Below the pieces are notes generated by a model. It was given only the letters and a program-made list of their open reading frames with translations. It was not told the origin of the DNA and ran no database searches. Both the position numbers and the translations under genes were made by a program. Positions 25,974-35,764 of a stretch of 64,000 nt of DNA are shown here, piece after piece. The stretch lies in NCBI RefSeq assembly GCF_029892785.1, contig NZ_JARXXA010000011.1:62001-126000 (forward strand), read 5' to 3'. The stretch is from Parabacteroides sp. PH5-46. GTDB taxonomy: Bacteria; Bacteroidota; Bacteroidia; Bacteroidales; Tannerellaceae. Numbering within the stretch: position 1 is the first letter of the stretch; the number at the start of each line of letters is the position of its first letter.

Positions 25974-28163
25974 TTATCGGATGAATAGCAGCTCCCGGTA
26001 TTTGGGGAGTGGCCACATCTGGTTGTCCACCATTAGTTCCAGATCGTCGATGTGTTCACGGATACTATCCAGATAGGGTGCTACCGTATCATGATATGCA
26101 ATGGCTCTTGTGCGCGTGTCGGTTATTCTGTTTGCTTTTTTGCGTGCTTCTACCATTTCGTCTACCATTCGTGTAACAGCGCAGATATGTCCGGCTATCT
26201 TTCGTGTCAGTCTTCGCGGTTCGGCTGAAAGTTCTTCGTATTCTGCATCTTCAAATGTTGCTTTTAGTTTGCTGATTGTTTCCAGTAAGACCGATTGGTA
26301 GCGGATTACAACGGGGATGATGTGATTAAGCGACAGGTCGCCTAGTACCCGGGCTTCAATCTGTACTTTCTTGATGTAAATTTCCCACTTTACTTCATTA
26401 CGTGCTTCCAGCTCTTTTTCGCTTAATACTTTCATTTTGCCAAACATATCGATCACTTCTGGTTTCAGGTATGCGTCGTATTGCAAAGGTACACTGTTCT
26501 CGCAATCCAAGCCTCTGTGTAAGGCTTCTTCTTTCCATTCTTCGCTATAGCCGTTGCCGTCAAAGCGGATGGGCTTTGATTCTTTGATGTAGGCTTTTAA
26601 TGTTTCAAAAATAGCCACTTCTTCACTTTTACCATTTGTCTTTAAGGCTTCCACATCGTGTTTGAATTGCTTGAGTTGGAAGGCTACGGCAGAGTTTAAT
26701 GCCAACATAGCTGAACCGCAATTAGCCGATGAACCTAAGGCGCGAAACTCAAAGCGATTTCCGGTAAAGGCGAAAGGGGATGTGCGATTACGATCCGTAT
26801 TGTCCAGTAATAGTTCCGGTATTTGTCCGAAACCGAGGGTTAGTCGCTTCTTGTCGTCTACCTCGATGGCATCGTCAATAGAGCTGTTTTCAAAACGATC
26901 CAACACTTCGGTTATTTGTTTTCCCAGAAAAGAAGATATGATAGCGGGAGGTGCTTCGTTGGCTCCTAAACGGTATGCATTAGAAGCTGAGGCAATACTT
27001 GCTTTCAGTAATGAGTTGAATTTATAAACCGCCATTAGCGTATTAACGATAAACGTAATGAAGCGCAAGTTGTCTTCTTTGTCTTTTCCGGGCGAAAAGA
27101 GGTTGATTCCTGTATCTGTACCCAGAGACCAGTTACAATGTTTACCTGATCCGTTTACTCCCATAAAGGGCTTTTCATGTAACAGGATACGGAAGTTGTG
27201 TCGGCGGGAAACCCGTCTCATGACTGACATTAGCAGCTGGTTATGATCGTTTGCCAGATTACATTCTTCGTAGATAGGCGCAAGTTCAAACTGATTGGGA
27301 GCCACTTCGTTATGACGTGTCTTTACGGGGATGCCCAGGCGGTAGCATTCGGTTTCCAGGTCTTTCATGAACTCCTGAACCCGTGAAGGGATTGCTCCGA
27401 AGTAATGATCGTCCAACTGTTGATTCTTGGCGCTTTCGTGCCCCAGAAGAGTTCGCTCTGTCAGCGATAAGTCAGGACGAGCGGAATATAAGTCTTCGTC
27501 AACCAAAAAGTACTCTTGTTCCCATCCCAGGTATGTAATTACCTTGTTTACTTCATCGCTGAAATAGCTACATACGTCTTTAGCCGCTTCATCCAGGGCT
27601 TCGATTGAGCGGATGAGTGGTGTTTTGTAGTCCAGGGCTTCGCCGGTATATGCAATAAATACAGTTGGGATACACAATGTGTCGTCCACAATAAAGGCCG
27701 GGGACGAGGGATCCCATGCCGAGTATCCTCTTGCCTCGAAGGTGTTACGCAGGCCTCCGCTTGGGAAGCTGGAAGCATCCGGCTCTTGCTGTACCAATAA
27801 CTTTCCGCTGAATTCTTCAATCATGCCGCCATTGTTGTCGAGTTCAACAAAGGCATCATGCTTCTCGGCTGTTCCGTCTGTCAAAGGCTGGAACCAGTGT
27901 GTGTAATGGGTTACTCCTTTTTCCAATGCCCACATTTTCATGCCTGCAGCGATATGATTTGCAATTTCCCTGTCGATCGGAGTGCCGGAGTCAATAGCTT
28001 GTGTCAGCACTTTAAATGTCTCTTTGGAAAGATATTTCTTCATAGCTTTCCGGTTAAATACATTTTCTCCAAAATACTCTGAAACTTTCTGACTGGGGAT
28101 GATGGCCTCTACGGCCTTGCGGTTAGAGGCCTTCTCTACTGCATTGAAGCGAAAAGTTGACAT
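25974..28163 (-). CDS. glnN: Glutamine synthetase type III
   Basis: 729-residue cytoplasmic enzyme that makes glutamine from glutamate, ammonia and ATP. The length and the order of motifs are those of the GSIII class described first in Bacteroides: GGLRNTFEARGYSAWDPSSP, YLGWEQEYFLVDE, KTRHNEVAPNQFELAPIYEE, and HEKPFMGVNGSGKHCNWSLGT, which holds glutamate- and ATP-site residues. The tail includes KWEIYIKKVQIEARVLGDL, then NHIIPVVIRYQ. It has its own promoter box at 28193-28200, just downstream of the hppA stop region. Nitrogen regulation is likely but no operator is evident. Confidence 0.97.
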   Translation of the reverse strand: MSTFRFNAVEKASNRKAVEAIIPSQKVSEYFGENVFNRKAMKKYLSKETFKVLTQAIDSGTPIDREIANHIAAGMKMWALEKGVTHYTHWFQPLTDGTAEKHDAFVELDNNGGMIEEFSGKLLVQQEPDASSFPSGGLRNTFEARGYSAWDPSSPAFIVDDTLCIPTVFIAYTGEALDYKTPLIRSIEALDEAAKDVCSYFSDEVNKVITYLGWEQEYFLVDEDLYSARPDLSLTERTLLGHESAKNQQLDDHYFGAIPSRVQEFMKDLETECYRLGIPVKTRHNEVAPNQFELAPIYEECNLANDHNQLLMSVMRRVSRRHNFRILLHEKPFMGVNGSGKHCNWSLGTDTGINLFSPGKDKEDNLRFITFIVNTLMAVYKFNSLLKASIASASNAYRLGANEAPPAIISSFLGKQITEVLDRFENSSIDDAIEVDDKKRLTLGFGQIPELLLDNTDRNRTSPFAFTGNRFEFRALGSSANCGSAMLALNSAVAFQLKQFKHDVEALKTNGKSEEVAIFETLKAYIKESKPIRFDGNGYSEEWKEEALHRGLDCENSVPLQYDAYLKPEVIDMFGKMKVLSEKELEARNEVKWEIYIKKVQIEARVLGDLSLNHIIPVVIRYQSVLLETISKLKATFEDAEYEELSAEPRRLTRKIAGHICAVTRMVDEMVEARKKANRITDTRTRAIAYHDTVAPYLDSIREHIDDLELMVDNQMWPLPKYRELLFIR

Positions 28164-28192
28164 ATGGCAGATTCTTATTAATTATCTTGCCA

Positions 28193-28200
28193 CAAAGATA
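28193..28200 (-). promoter_or_regulatory. Candidate glnN promoter, -7 box
   Basis: The minus strand reads TATCTTTG (TAnnTTTG), 29 nt before the glnN ATG at 28163. Its position after the hppA stop suggests that glnN is expressed on its own. Confidence 0.5.
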
Positions 28201-28211
28201 GATATTTTATG

Positions 28212-30416
28212 TTAGAAAATACTCCATGCAACGGTAAAGCCTGCCATTACAATAGCAACCATACTCATCAGTTTGATAAGAATATTGAGGCTGGGGCCGG
28301 ATGTGTCTTTGAAGGGATCTCCTACCGTGTCACCTACAACTGTTGCTTTGTGTACTTCGCTGCCTTTTCCTCCCAGATTACCTTCTTCTACGTATTTTTT
28401 CGCATTATCCCAGGCTCCACCTGAGTTGGCCATGAAGATTGCCAATACAAATCCGGTACTTAAACCACCGATTAATAACCCAACAACGCCTGTAACGCCA
28501 AAGATGATACCCGTCAGGATAGGAGCGATTATCGCTAATAAAGAAGGAAGGATCATTTCCCTTTGAGCTCCTTTTGTGGAGATTTCTACGCAACGGGCAT
28601 AATCAGGTTCGGCCTCTCCGGTCAATATTCCTTTGATTTCGCGGAACTGACGGCGAACTTCTTCTACCATACTTCCGGCAGCACGTCCTACGGCATTCAT
28701 TGTCAGCCCACAGAACAGAAACGCCATCATGGAACCGATGAATATACCAACCAGCACTTTGGGGTTCATAAGTGTTACGTCGTAATAATACATAAAGTCT
28801 ACAAAAGAGGCTTTGGATATCTCTATCGAGCGCCCGTCGGCAAACTCCAAAAGGGTATGTCCTAAGCGAATCAGCCCTATTTTTATTTCTTCTATGTAGG
28901 ATGCCAATAACGCTAAACCAGTCAGGGCAGCTGACCCGATGGCAAAGCCTTTTCCCGTTGCAGCAGTTGTGTTGCCCAAAGAGTCCAGAGCATCGGTACG
29001 TTTACGCACTTCCGGTCCAAGTCCAGCCATTTCGGCATTACCTCCCGCATTGTCGGCAATGGGTCCGTAAGCGTCTGTTGCTAAGGTGATACCAAGGGTG
29101 GATAACATTCCTACGGCAGCGATACCTATGCCATAAAGTCCCATACCTACATTATTAAAGTCGAATCCGGAAGCAAACAAGAATGCGCAGATAATACCTA
29201 CTACAACTGCCAGCACGGGTACACAAGTTGAAAGCATGCCCAGGCCAAGCCCTGAGATAATAACAGTTGCAGGCCCGGTCTTCCCGGCTTCAGAAACGCG
29301 CTGGGTAGGTTTATAGGATTGGGATGTATAGTATTCGGTAGATTGGCCGATGACGATACCTACTAATAGCCCTATGATAACGGCTCCCCCTATCCAGGCC
29401 CAGTTCTCTATGCCCAGCAGGTAAAGGATGCCAAAAGCAGAAATAGCTATCAGTATGGAGCTCAGATTTGTGCCGAAAGATAAAGCTTTTAACAGCTGTT
29501 TGATACCCGCATCTTCTTTGGTTCTTACCGTAAAGATGCCAAGGATGGACAGTAGAATACCGATTGCAGCAATCAGCATAGGTGCGACAACGGCCTTGTA
29601 TTGTAGCTCTACACTTCCACTAGAGACAAAGGCTGCGGCTCCCAGAGCTGCAGTTGCCAGGATGGATCCGCAATAAGATTCGTACAGGTCGGCTCCCATA
29701 CCGGCTACGTCGCCCACATTGTCGCCTACATTATCGGCAATGGTGGCCGGGTTGCGCGGATCGTCTTCCGGAATACCTGCTTCTACTTTCCCTACCAGGT
29801 CGGCTCCTACGTCGGCTGCTTTTGTGTAAATACCTCCGCCTACACGGGCAAATAGAGCCTGTGTAGAGGCTCCCATGCCGAAGGTAAGCATAGTAGTAGT
29901 TATGATTGTCAGTTTATGAGTCGGATCCATGGCTTCTACCGGGATAACAGCATTTAATATGATATACCAGAACGAGATATCCAATAGTCCCAGGCCTACT
30001 ACTACCAAGCCCATAACCGCACCACTCCGGAATGCCACTTGTAGGCCTTTATTTAGTGACTTGCTGGCGGCATGTGCCGTACGGGCAGAGGCATATGTAG
30101 CTGTCTTCATGCCAAGGAATCCCGCTAGCCCGGAAAAGAAACCACCGGTTAAAAAAGCAATCGGTACCCATTCATTCTGAACATGAAACACAAAGGCCAT
30201 CAGGGCAAAGAGGATAACCAATGCTAAAAATACAAGAGCAACAACCTTGTACTGCTGCTTGAGATACGACATTGCTCCGGTTCTTACGTGTTGGGCTATT
30301 TTAGCCATGAGGGGTGTTCCTTCGCTTTCTTTCATCATTTGGCGGAAGAAATAAAAGGCAAATGCTAGTGCCAGAATAGATGCTATTGGGATAAGCCAAA
30401 AGATATTTGTGATCAT
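28212..30416 (-). CDS. hppA: Membrane-bound ion-pumping pyrophosphatase
   Basis: 734-residue integral membrane enzyme that couples pyrophosphate hydrolysis to ion export. About sixteen helices can be traced. The catalytic loops are present: [40 protein letters not shown], and the C-terminal [13 protein letters not shown]. The K+-dependence determinant reads [10 protein letters not shown], with Ala where potassium-independent pumps have Lys, so a K+-dependent type is predicted; such enzymes in gut Bacteroides can move sodium as well as protons. The start at 30416 ([13 protein letters not shown]) is chosen because the 44 upstream in-frame residues are not family-like and overlap the divergent patatin start. 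Confidence 0.95.
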   Translation of the reverse strand: MITNIFWLIPIASILALAFAFYFFRQMMKESEGTPLMAKIAQHVRTGAMSYLKQQYKVVALVFLALVILFALMAFVFHVQNEWVPIAFLTGGFFSGLAGFLGMKTATYASARTAHAASKSLNKGLQVAFRSGAVMGLVVVGLGLLDISFWYIILNAVIPVEAMDPTHKLTIITTTMLTFGMGASTQALFARVGGGIYTKAADVGADLVGKVEAGIPEDDPRNPATIADNVGDNVGDVAGMGADLYESYCGSILATAALGAAAFVSSGSVELQYKAVVAPMLIAAIGILLSILGIFTVRTKEDAGIKQLLKALSFGTNLSSILIAISAFGILYLLGIENWAWIGGAVIIGLLVGIVIGQSTEYYTSQSYKPTQRVSEAGKTGPATVIISGLGLGMLSTCVPVLAVVVGIICAFLFASGFDFNNVGMGLYGIGIAAVGMLSTLGITLATDAYGPIADNAGGNAEMAGLGPEVRKRTDALDSLGNTTAATGKGFAIGSAALTGLALLASYIEEIKIGLIRLGHTLLEFADGRSIEISKASFVDFMYYYDVTLMNPKVLVGIFIGSMMAFLFCGLTMNAVGRAAGSMVEEVRRQFREIKGILTGEAEPDYARCVEISTKGAQREMILPSLLAIIAPILTGIIFGVTGVVGLLIGGLSTGFVLAIFMANSGGAWDNAKKYVEEGNLGGKGSEVHKATVVGDTVGDPFKDTSGPSLNILIKLMSMVAIVMAGFTVAWSIF

Positions 30417-30546
30417 AGCAGTAAGATTTAATGTTAGCTTGTAAATATAATAAATATGTGATAAAAATGAAAGAAAAGGCAAACATTTTCTAAAAGAATT
30501 ATGTTTTTCGCATAAAAAAATGCATCTTTGAAACGATAAATCCATC

Positions 30547-31419
30547 ATGAGTATGAAGGTTAAGGGAAATCAGAAAAAGTATAAATTAGGATTGGCTCTT
30601 AGTGGTGGGGGTGCGAAGGGTTTTACCTATCTGGGAGTCTTTAAGTTTCTGGAAGAGTGCGAACTGATACCTGATATTATTTCCGGGACAAGTGCCGGAG
30701 CTTTGGCTGGCGTATTGTTTGCCGATGGCTATTCGTCAGACGAGATAAAAAAGATCTTTACCGGAAGGGAGTTCTCCGAATTTGCCAGTATACAGATCCC
30801 TAAGGCAGGCTTGTTCGATCATAAACGCTTCTTTAATTTCCTGGAGCAACACCTGAGAGCCAGAACATTTGAAGAACTGAAAATCCCTTTGGTCGTGGTA
30901 GCAACGGATCTGGATAGAGGCGAAAGCCGTGAGTTCCGAACAGGTTCATTGATAGAGCCGGTGGTTGCCTCCTGCAGCATTCCTATTATCTTTAATCCCG
31001 TACAGATCAATGATACATACTATGTAGACGGAGGATTGTTCCGAAACTTTCCGGTCTCCAATATCAGGGGAGAATGCGAACGGATCATTGGTGTAAACGC
31101 CAGTCCGCTGATAGCCCAGAAGTATAAACAAACGATCTGGGGGATTGCCGAGCGTTCCTATCATTATATGTTTCGTGCCAATACGTTGGAGGATAGGACT
31201 ATGTGCGACATTCTGATTGAAATGAAAGATGCCGGACATTATAAAACCTTTGATCTTGAAAATGTAGATCAGATAGCCAGGATCGGATATGATGCGGCTG
31301 TTCATTCTTTTGATGCCTTCCTGCAGGAGCAAAACATGGTTAGCTTAGTTAATGCCGTTATGGCCAGGAAGGAACGTATGAAAGATAAATCAGAAAATAA
31401 AATACTTAAAAATAGTTGA
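30547..31419 (+). CDS. Patatin-like phospholipase (RssA-type)
   Basis: 290-residue cytoplasmic acyl hydrolase family protein. The oxyanion motif SGGGAKG is at 19-25, the nucleophile is Ser49 in GTSAG, and the catalytic aspartate is Asp161 in VDGG. Together they form the patatin Ser-Asp dyad. It has no signal peptide or barrel, so it is the short RssA/YlbK kind and not the outer-membrane kind. Its stop is 1 bp before the GH13 start, so the two are cotranscribed although their functions look unrelated. A degenerate -7 box (CATCTTTG) sits at about 30524-30531. Confidence 0.92.
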   Translation: MSMKVKGNQKKYKLGLALSGGGAKGFTYLGVFKFLEECELIPDIISGTSAGALAGVLFADGYSSDEIKKIFTGREFSEFASIQIPKAGLFDHKRFFNFLEQHLRARTFEELKIPLVVVATDLDRGESREFRTGSLIEPVVASCSIPIIFNPVQINDTYYVDGGLFRNFPVSNIRGECERIIGVNASPLIAQKYKQTIWGIAERSYHYMFRANTLEDRTMCDILIEMKDAGHYKTFDLENVDQIARIGYDAAVHSFDAFLQEQNMVSLVNAVMARKERMKDKSENKILKNS

Positions 31420-31420
31420 C

Positions 31421-33106
31421 ATGGATAAGATGATTATTTACCAAACCTTTCCCCGGTTGTTTGGCAACACAAATGAGGTATTGGTGCGCAATGGCAATAA
31501 GGAAGAGAATGGGGTAGGGAAGTTCTCGGCTTATACCCCTCAGGTACTTGAAAAAATCAAAGAATTAGGTATAACTCATATCTGGTATACCGGTGTTATT
31601 GAACATGCAACGCAAACGGACTATTCCTCTTACGGTATCAGGACGGATCATTCGGTGATCGTAAAAGGGAAAGCCGGGTCGCCTTATGCGATTAAAGACT
31701 ATTACGATATAGATCCGGATCTGGCCGATGATGTTCCTTTCCGCATGGCTGAGTTTGAAAGCCTGGTGGAGCGTACGCATCAGGCCGGCATGAAGGTAAT
31801 TATCGACTTTGTGCCGAATCATGTGGCCCGGCAGTATCATTCCGACGTTAAGCCGCCCTTTGTGGAGGATCTGGGGCAGCATGATAACACCAATCATGCC
31901 TTTGATGTGAACAACAACTTTTACTACATACCAGGGCAGACCTTGGATATCTACTTCGGAGCTCAGCATGAGGACTTTGTATATGCGGAGTTCCCGGCTA
32001 AAGCAACGGGAAACAATCGTTTTGATGCACATCCCAATGCTGACGACTGGTACGAGACCGTCAAGTTGAATTATGGAGTCGACTTTCGGAACGGAGGAAG
32101 TACTCATTTTGATCCTATTCCGAATACATGGAAAAAGATGTTGGATATCCTGAAATTCTGGGCTGCTAAAGGCATTGATGGCTTCCGCTGCGATATGGCA
32201 GAGATGGTTCCTGTTGAATTTTGGAATTGGGCGATTCCTGAAGTTAAAAAGGAGTATAAGGTGTTGTTTATCGCTGAGATATATAATCCTTCAGCCTACA
32301 GAAACTTCCTTAGCAGAGGACAGTTTGATTATTTGTACGACAAAGTAGGTTTATATGATACGCTACGTGCTGTTATTCAAAAACAGGCGCCGGCCTCGAA
32401 TATTACAAGAACCTGGCAGGCGGTTGAGGGTATTCAGGATCACATGCTGAACTTCCTTGAAAATCATGACGAACAGCGTATTGCGTCTGATTTCTTTGCA
32501 GGTAACCCCTTTGCCGGTTATCCCGGAATGATTGTTGCTGCTACCATTAGTACGTGTCCGGTTATGATTTATAACGGACAGGAACTGGGCGAAGCTGGAA
32601 TGGATGACGAAGGTTTTAGCGGACGTGACGGACGGACTACTATCTTTGACTATTGGAGTATGACGAATGTGCGTAACTGGGTCAATCATCATAGCACTTT
32701 TAAGCAATACCAACCAACAGAAGAGCAAAAGAGGTTACGCAAACAATATGCCCGTTTGCTTTGTATGGCTCAAAAAGAAGCGGTCTTTACCCAAGGGCAG
32801 TTCTATGATCTGATGTATGTAAATATGGATAACTCCCGCTTTAATCCGGACCGACAGTTTGCTTATATGCGGAAATACAAAAATGAAGTGGCGCTTATTG
32901 TTGTGAATTTCGACGATACGGAACAAAACGTATGTGTCAATATACCACAAGCTGCCTTTGATTATCTGGAAATAGAGGACAATAAAGCTGCGAAAGTAAT
33001 AAATTTGCTTATCGGTGAAGAAGCAATTAGTACATTAACTACAGCTGTTCCATACCAAATAAACCTTCCTCCCTACGGGGGGCAAATACTGAAATTTTCG
33101 TATTGA
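31421..33106 (+). CDS. GH13 alpha-amylase family protein, cytoplasmic
   Basis: 561-residue glycoside hydrolase of the alpha-amylase family. The four conserved regions are visible: DFVPNH (129-134), GFRCDMAEM with nucleophile Asp258, FIAEIYN with acid/base Glu286, and ENHDEQR with Asp350. The C-terminal beta domain ends INLPPYGGQILKFSY. There is no signal peptide, so it should act on intracellular glycogen or imported maltodextrin. It follows a patatin gene by 1 bp and is followed by a heptad array and long hairpin before the convergent prs gene. The exact specificity (amylase, isomerase or transferase) is not clear. Confidence 0.92.
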   Translation: MDKMIIYQTFPRLFGNTNEVLVRNGNKEENGVGKFSAYTPQVLEKIKELGITHIWYTGVIEHATQTDYSSYGIRTDHSVIVKGKAGSPYAIKDYYDIDPDLADDVPFRMAEFESLVERTHQAGMKVIIDFVPNHVARQYHSDVKPPFVEDLGQHDNTNHAFDVNNNFYYIPGQTLDIYFGAQHEDFVYAEFPAKATGNNRFDAHPNADDWYETVKLNYGVDFRNGGSTHFDPIPNTWKKMLDILKFWAAKGIDGFRCDMAEMVPVEFWNWAIPEVKKEYKVLFIAEIYNPSAYRNFLSRGQFDYLYDKVGLYDTLRAVIQKQAPASNITRTWQAVEGIQDHMLNFLENHDEQRIASDFFAGNPFAGYPGMIVAATISTCPVMIYNGQELGEAGMDDEGFSGRDGRTTIFDYWSMTNVRNWVNHHSTFKQYQPTEEQKRLRKQYARLLCMAQKEAVFTQGQFYDLMYVNMDNSRFNPDRQFAYMRKYKNEVALIVVNFDDTEQNVCVNIPQAAFDYLEIEDNKAAKVINLLIGEEAISTLTTAVPYQINLPPYGGQILKFSY

Positions 33107-33114
33107 AAATTTCA

Positions 33115-33172
33115 TGTAGCATGTAGTAAGGGGTATGTAGTTAGGAACTTACCCCTTGCTACATACCCCTTA
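33115..33172. repeat. Heptad array H1 with a perfect 14-bp inverted repeat
   Basis: Eight consecutive 7-mers from 33115 to 33170: TGTAGCA, TGTAGTA, AGGGGTA, TGTAGTT, AGGAACT, TACCCCT, TGCTACA, TACCCCT. The array starts 8 nt after the GH13 stop and ends about 20 nt before the prs stop on the other strand. It folds: arms TAAGGGGTATGTAG (33127-33140) and its exact complement (33159-33172) enclose an 18-nt loop. It may work as a two-way transcript end for GH13 and prs, though there is no T-tract. Confidence 0.8.
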
Positions 33173-33191
33173 CCAGTAAACAGCTTTTCTA

Positions 33192-34136
33192 TTATTTTAT
33201 AGCATAAAGTGAGCTGATGGATTCGTCGTTACATACGCGACGGATCGCTTCGGCAAACATGTCGGCTACTGATAGTATCTTTACTTTAGCACATTTTTTA
33301 GAATAGGGGATAGAGTCGGTAAATATCATTTCGGTAAGTGCCGACTGTTCAACGCTTGTAGAGGCTGGGTCTGACATTACAGCGTGGCTGGCTATGGCGC
33401 GAACGGATTTGGCTCCGTTGGCCAACATCAGGTCGGCTGCTTTGGTGATGGTACCTGCAGTATCTACAATATCGTCAAGCAACAATACATCCAATCCTTC
33501 TACATCTCCGATGATGCGCATTTCGGCTACCTCATTGGCACGCAGGCGTGATTTATGACAGATAACCATCGGTACGCCCAGGTATTTGGAGTAGCTGCTT
33601 GCCCGCTTGGTTCCGCCTACATCGGGTGTTGCAATTATTAAGTTGTTGAGAGGCAATTCGTTTTTTATGTATTCTAGGAATACGGAAGAGGCATACAAGT
33701 GGTCAACCGGTACATCGAAGAAACCTTGTATCTGGTCGGCATGTAAATCCATAGTTATCAGCCGGTCTATACCCGCTGTGCTGAGCATGTCGGCTATAAG
33801 TTTGGCTCCGATGGAAACACGCGGCTTGTCTTTTCTGTCTTGACGAGCCCATCCGTAGTATGGAATAACAGCAATGATGGAATGCGCCGAAGCTCTTTTG
33901 GCAGCATCGATCATCAGTAATAACTCCATCAGGTTGTCGGAATTGGGAAACGTAGACTGGACAAGGAACACATCCCTTCCCCGAATAGATTCTTCGTACG
34001 ACACGGAAAATTCACCGTCTGCATACTTCTGGATGTTCATTTGTCCTAATGTACAACCCAGGCTGCTGCATATTTTTTCGGCCAGATAACGGGAATTCGT
34101 CCCTGAGAATAATAGGAAAGGAGTTTGTGCGCTCAT
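33192..34136 (-). CDS. prs: Ribose-phosphate pyrophosphokinase
   Basis: 314-residue cytoplasmic enzyme that makes PRPP from ribose 5-phosphate and ATP. Hallmarks are GQMNIQKYADGEFSVSYEESIRG, the catalytic loop region PYYGWARQDRKDKPRVSIGAK, TMDLHADQIQGFFDVPVDHL and the PRPP-binding loop LLLDDIVDTAGTI. The start at 34136 (MSAQTPFLLFSG) is preferred; upstream in-frame sequence to 34181 overlaps the promoter box and is not conserved-looking. Size is normal. Confidence 0.97.
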   Translation of the reverse strand: MSAQTPFLLFSGTNSRYLAEKICSSLGCTLGQMNIQKYADGEFSVSYEESIRGRDVFLVQSTFPNSDNLMELLLMIDAAKRASAHSIIAVIPYYGWARQDRKDKPRVSIGAKLIADMLSTAGIDRLITMDLHADQIQGFFDVPVDHLYASSVFLEYIKNELPLNNLIIATPDVGGTKRASSYSKYLGVPMVICHKSRLRANEVAEMRIIGDVEGLDVLLLDDIVDTAGTITKAADLMLANGAKSVRAIASHAVMSDPASTSVEQSALTEMIFTDSIPYSKKCAKVKILSVADMFAEAIRRVCNDESISSLYAIK

Positions 34137-34178
34137 AGTTGAGAATGAATTAAACGTAAAAATTGATAAATTTGAGTG

Positions 34179-34186
34179 CAAAATTA
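34179..34186 (-). promoter_or_regulatory. Candidate prs promoter, -7 box
   Basis: The minus strand reads TAATTTTG (TAnnTTTG), 42 nt before the prs start. It lies about 36 bp from heptad array H2. Confidence 0.45.
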
Positions 34187-34222
34187 CAAAACTTATTTAC
34201 AATAAGAAATTCCTTACCCTAT

Positions 34223-34257
34223 ATTCTTCATTCTACATTCATTATTCTTTATTCTCC
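34223..34257. repeat. Heptad array H2 over the mnmA stop codon
   Basis: Five exact 7-mers in a row: ATTCTTC, ATTCTAC, ATTCATT, ATTCTTT, ATTCTCC. The last two lie within the final codons of mnmA (minus strand GGAGAAT, AAAGAAT); the stop at 34242-34244 sits in the third. The array extends 19 nt past the stop. Confidence 0.75.
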
Positions 34258-35321
34258 TGGATGATCATTCCGCTTCCGATGCAGAGATGATGATCTTTGT
34301 CGTATACAACGCCAAACTGGCCGGGGGCTATTCCTTGTATTTTTGCGTCCGACTCGATACGGTACAAGTCTCCGATCCGGCGGATGATGCCGGGGGTGAA
34401 GTCGGGGGTATGGCGAATCTTGAATGTAATTTCTTTTTCGTCGCTGAAATCGCCCCAGATGTCTTCTGTTATGAAGTTGAACCCTTGTAGGTTGATTGTC
34501 TTTCCGTATTGTGTTTGCGGGTCGTATCCGTTGCTCACGTATACGATGTTGCGCCGGATGTCTTTTTGTATTACGAACCAGGGACCTCCGCTCAGTCCTA
34601 GGCCTTTTCGCTGGCCGATGGTGTGGAACCAATAGCCATTATGTTTCCCCAGTATTTTACCGGTTTCCAGCTCAATAATCTTTCCGGGCCGTTTCCCCAG
34701 ATAGCGTTCGATGAAGTCGTTATAGTTGATCTTCCCCAGAAAGCATATTCCCTGGCTGTCTTTCCGCTGAGCACTGGGTAGTTTCTGTTCGCTAGCGATA
34801 GCCCGTACTTCGTTTTTCATCAAATGGCCGATCGGAAACATCAGTTTTTGTATCTGCAGGTTTGTGATCTGCCCCAGGAAGTCGGTCTGGTCTTTCAGTG
34901 GGTCTTTTGCCGTAGAGAGCCATGTCTTGCCGTCTATCTCCGTAGTTGTGGCATAATGACCGGTGGCTATTTTGTCGAAATCCTTTCCCCAGCGATCTTC
35001 AAAGCATCCGAATTTGATGTATTTGTTGCACATCATGTCGGGATTGGGCGTCAGGCCTCTTTTTACTGAGTCGATGGTGTAACTCACCACCTTTTCCCAG
35101 TATTCGTCGTGCAGGGATACCACTTCAAAGCGGCAGCCGTATCTTTTTGCAATATAAGAGGTGATCTCAATATCCTCTTCCGACGGGCAGTCTATATACC
35201 CGTCTTTGTCTTCCATTCCTATCTTTATATAATAGATGACAGGTTCGTATCCGGCTTCCTTCAATAAATGAACGACTACCGAACTATCCACTCCGCCTGA
35301 GACCAATGCTGCAATTTCCAT
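34242..35321 (-). CDS. mnmA: tRNA-specific 2-thiouridylase
   Basis: 359-residue cytoplasmic enzyme that puts sulfur on U34 of tRNAs for Lys, Glu and Gln. The PP-loop SGGVDSS is at 8-14. The two catalytic cysteines are Cys98 ([13 protein letters not shown]) and Cys193 ([10 protein letters not shown]). The central and C-terminal domains carry [18 protein letters not shown] and a beta-barrel ending [13 protein letters not shown]. The 5' spacer has a good -7 box at 35340-35347. The 3' end is embedded in a heptad array. Confidence 0.96.
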   Translation of the reverse strand: MEIAALVSGGVDSSVVVHLLKEAGYEPVIYYIKIGMEDKDGYIDCPSEEDIEITSYIAKRYGCRFEVVSLHDEYWEKVVSYTIDSVKRGLTPNPDMMCNKYIKFGCFEDRWGKDFDKIATGHYATTTEIDGKTWLSTAKDPLKDQTDFLGQITNLQIQKLMFPIGHLMKNEVRAIASEQKLPSAQRKDSQGICFLGKINYNDFIERYLGKRPGKIIELETGKILGKHNGYWFHTIGQRKGLGLSGGPWFVIQKDIRRNIVYVSNGYDPQTQYGKTINLQGFNFITEDIWGDFSDEKEITFKIRHTPDFTPGIIRRIGDLYRIESDAKIQGIAPGQFGVVYDKDHHLCIGSGMIIQENKE

Positions 35322-35339
35322 TCCTTTTGTTTTGAGTTA

Positions 35340-35347
35340 CAAAGATA
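35340..35347 (-). promoter_or_regulatory. Candidate mnmA promoter, -7 box
   Basis: The minus strand reads TATCTTTG (TAnnTTTG), 19 nt before the mnmA ATG at 35321. Confidence 0.55.
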
Positions 35348-35402
35348 ATAAGTTTTGATGAGAACTCGGAAATAGCTGAATTCTTCCGTTAAAACCATCC
35401 GA

Positions 35403-35512
35403 TAAGAGAAAAATTTCATTGGGATGAGAATCTTTTCTCACCCGCATGAGAAAAAATTCTCATCCACGTGAGAAAAAATTCTCATGCAGGTGAAACTTTT
35501 TTATGCGAGCGC
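35403..35512. repeat. 22-bp period array D (TGAGAA words)
   Basis: Units begin at 35403 (degenerate), 35425, 35447, 35469 and 35491 (degenerate). The three central units each contain a dyad TGAGAA-4nt-TTCTCA followed by a variable 6-nt linker (CCCGCA, TCATCC-like, TCATGC-like). The 35447 and 35469 units are identical over the first 17 bases. The period is exactly 22 bp. Confidence 0.85.
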
Positions 35513-35587
35513 AAATTTTTATTTTTTTGTTGAGGATTTTGTCGATTAATAAAGGGATGGGGAGTGAGTCGTTTATCAGTAGTATAT

Positions 35588-35619
35588 AAAAAAGAAAAGG
35601 TTATCCATCACGGACAACC
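35588..35619 (-). terminator. Rho-independent terminator
   Basis: On the minus strand, arms GGTTGTCC (35619-35612) and GGATAACC (35606-35599) enclose a 5-nt loop and are followed by TTTTCTTTTTT (35598-35588). Seven of eight pairs are sound. It could end the efflux operon, whose last stop is 146 nt upstream, or a small RNA that starts near 35660. Confidence 0.75.
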
Positions 35620-35660
35620 AATCTTCATTGCTAACCTTAAATCTAATACCATGAAAAACA
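35588..35660 (-). ncRNA. Candidate small RNA of about 72 nt
   Basis: A full -7 box, TATATTTG on the minus strand at 35672-35665, predicts a start near 35660. The next signal is the terminator at 35619-35588. There is no open frame of note between them. The transcript could also pair TAACCTT-type bases (35632-35638) with the terminator arm (AAGGTTA, 35597-35603), giving two alternative folds. It may instead be only the tail of the efflux operon mRNA. No known RNA family was recognised. Confidence 0.4.
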
Positions 35661-35764
35661 CAGTGCAAATATAAGTGAAATATGTTTTGCAACATAGCTT
35701 TTCGACATAAAAATGCGAAGCCTTAACGATGTTTAACAAAAGTATGTTATAGAACATATTTTTG

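Larger units (their letters stand above)
35322..35764. other. Spacer between mnmA and the efflux operon
   Basis: 443 bp holding the mnmA promoter box, a 22-bp period array (35403-35512), a strong terminator (35588-35619, minus strand) and a candidate small RNA with its own -7 box (35665-35672). A plus-strand mini-frame MKNTVQI at 35651-35674 overlaps that box and has nothing downstream on its strand. Confidence 0.6.

Noticed and set aside
31565-32107. Minus-strand 180-residue frame
   Set aside because: Antisense to the GH13 gene over its conserved catalytic core; no motif of its own.
34242-34632. Arginine- and proline-rich 127-residue frame on the minus strand
   Set aside because: It is a shifted reading of the mnmA C-terminal region; the mnmA frame carries all conserved residues.
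35651-35674. Mini-gene MKNTVQI on the plus strand
   Set aside because: It overlaps a minus-strand promoter box, has no downstream gene on its strand, and is better explained as part of the small RNA upstream region.
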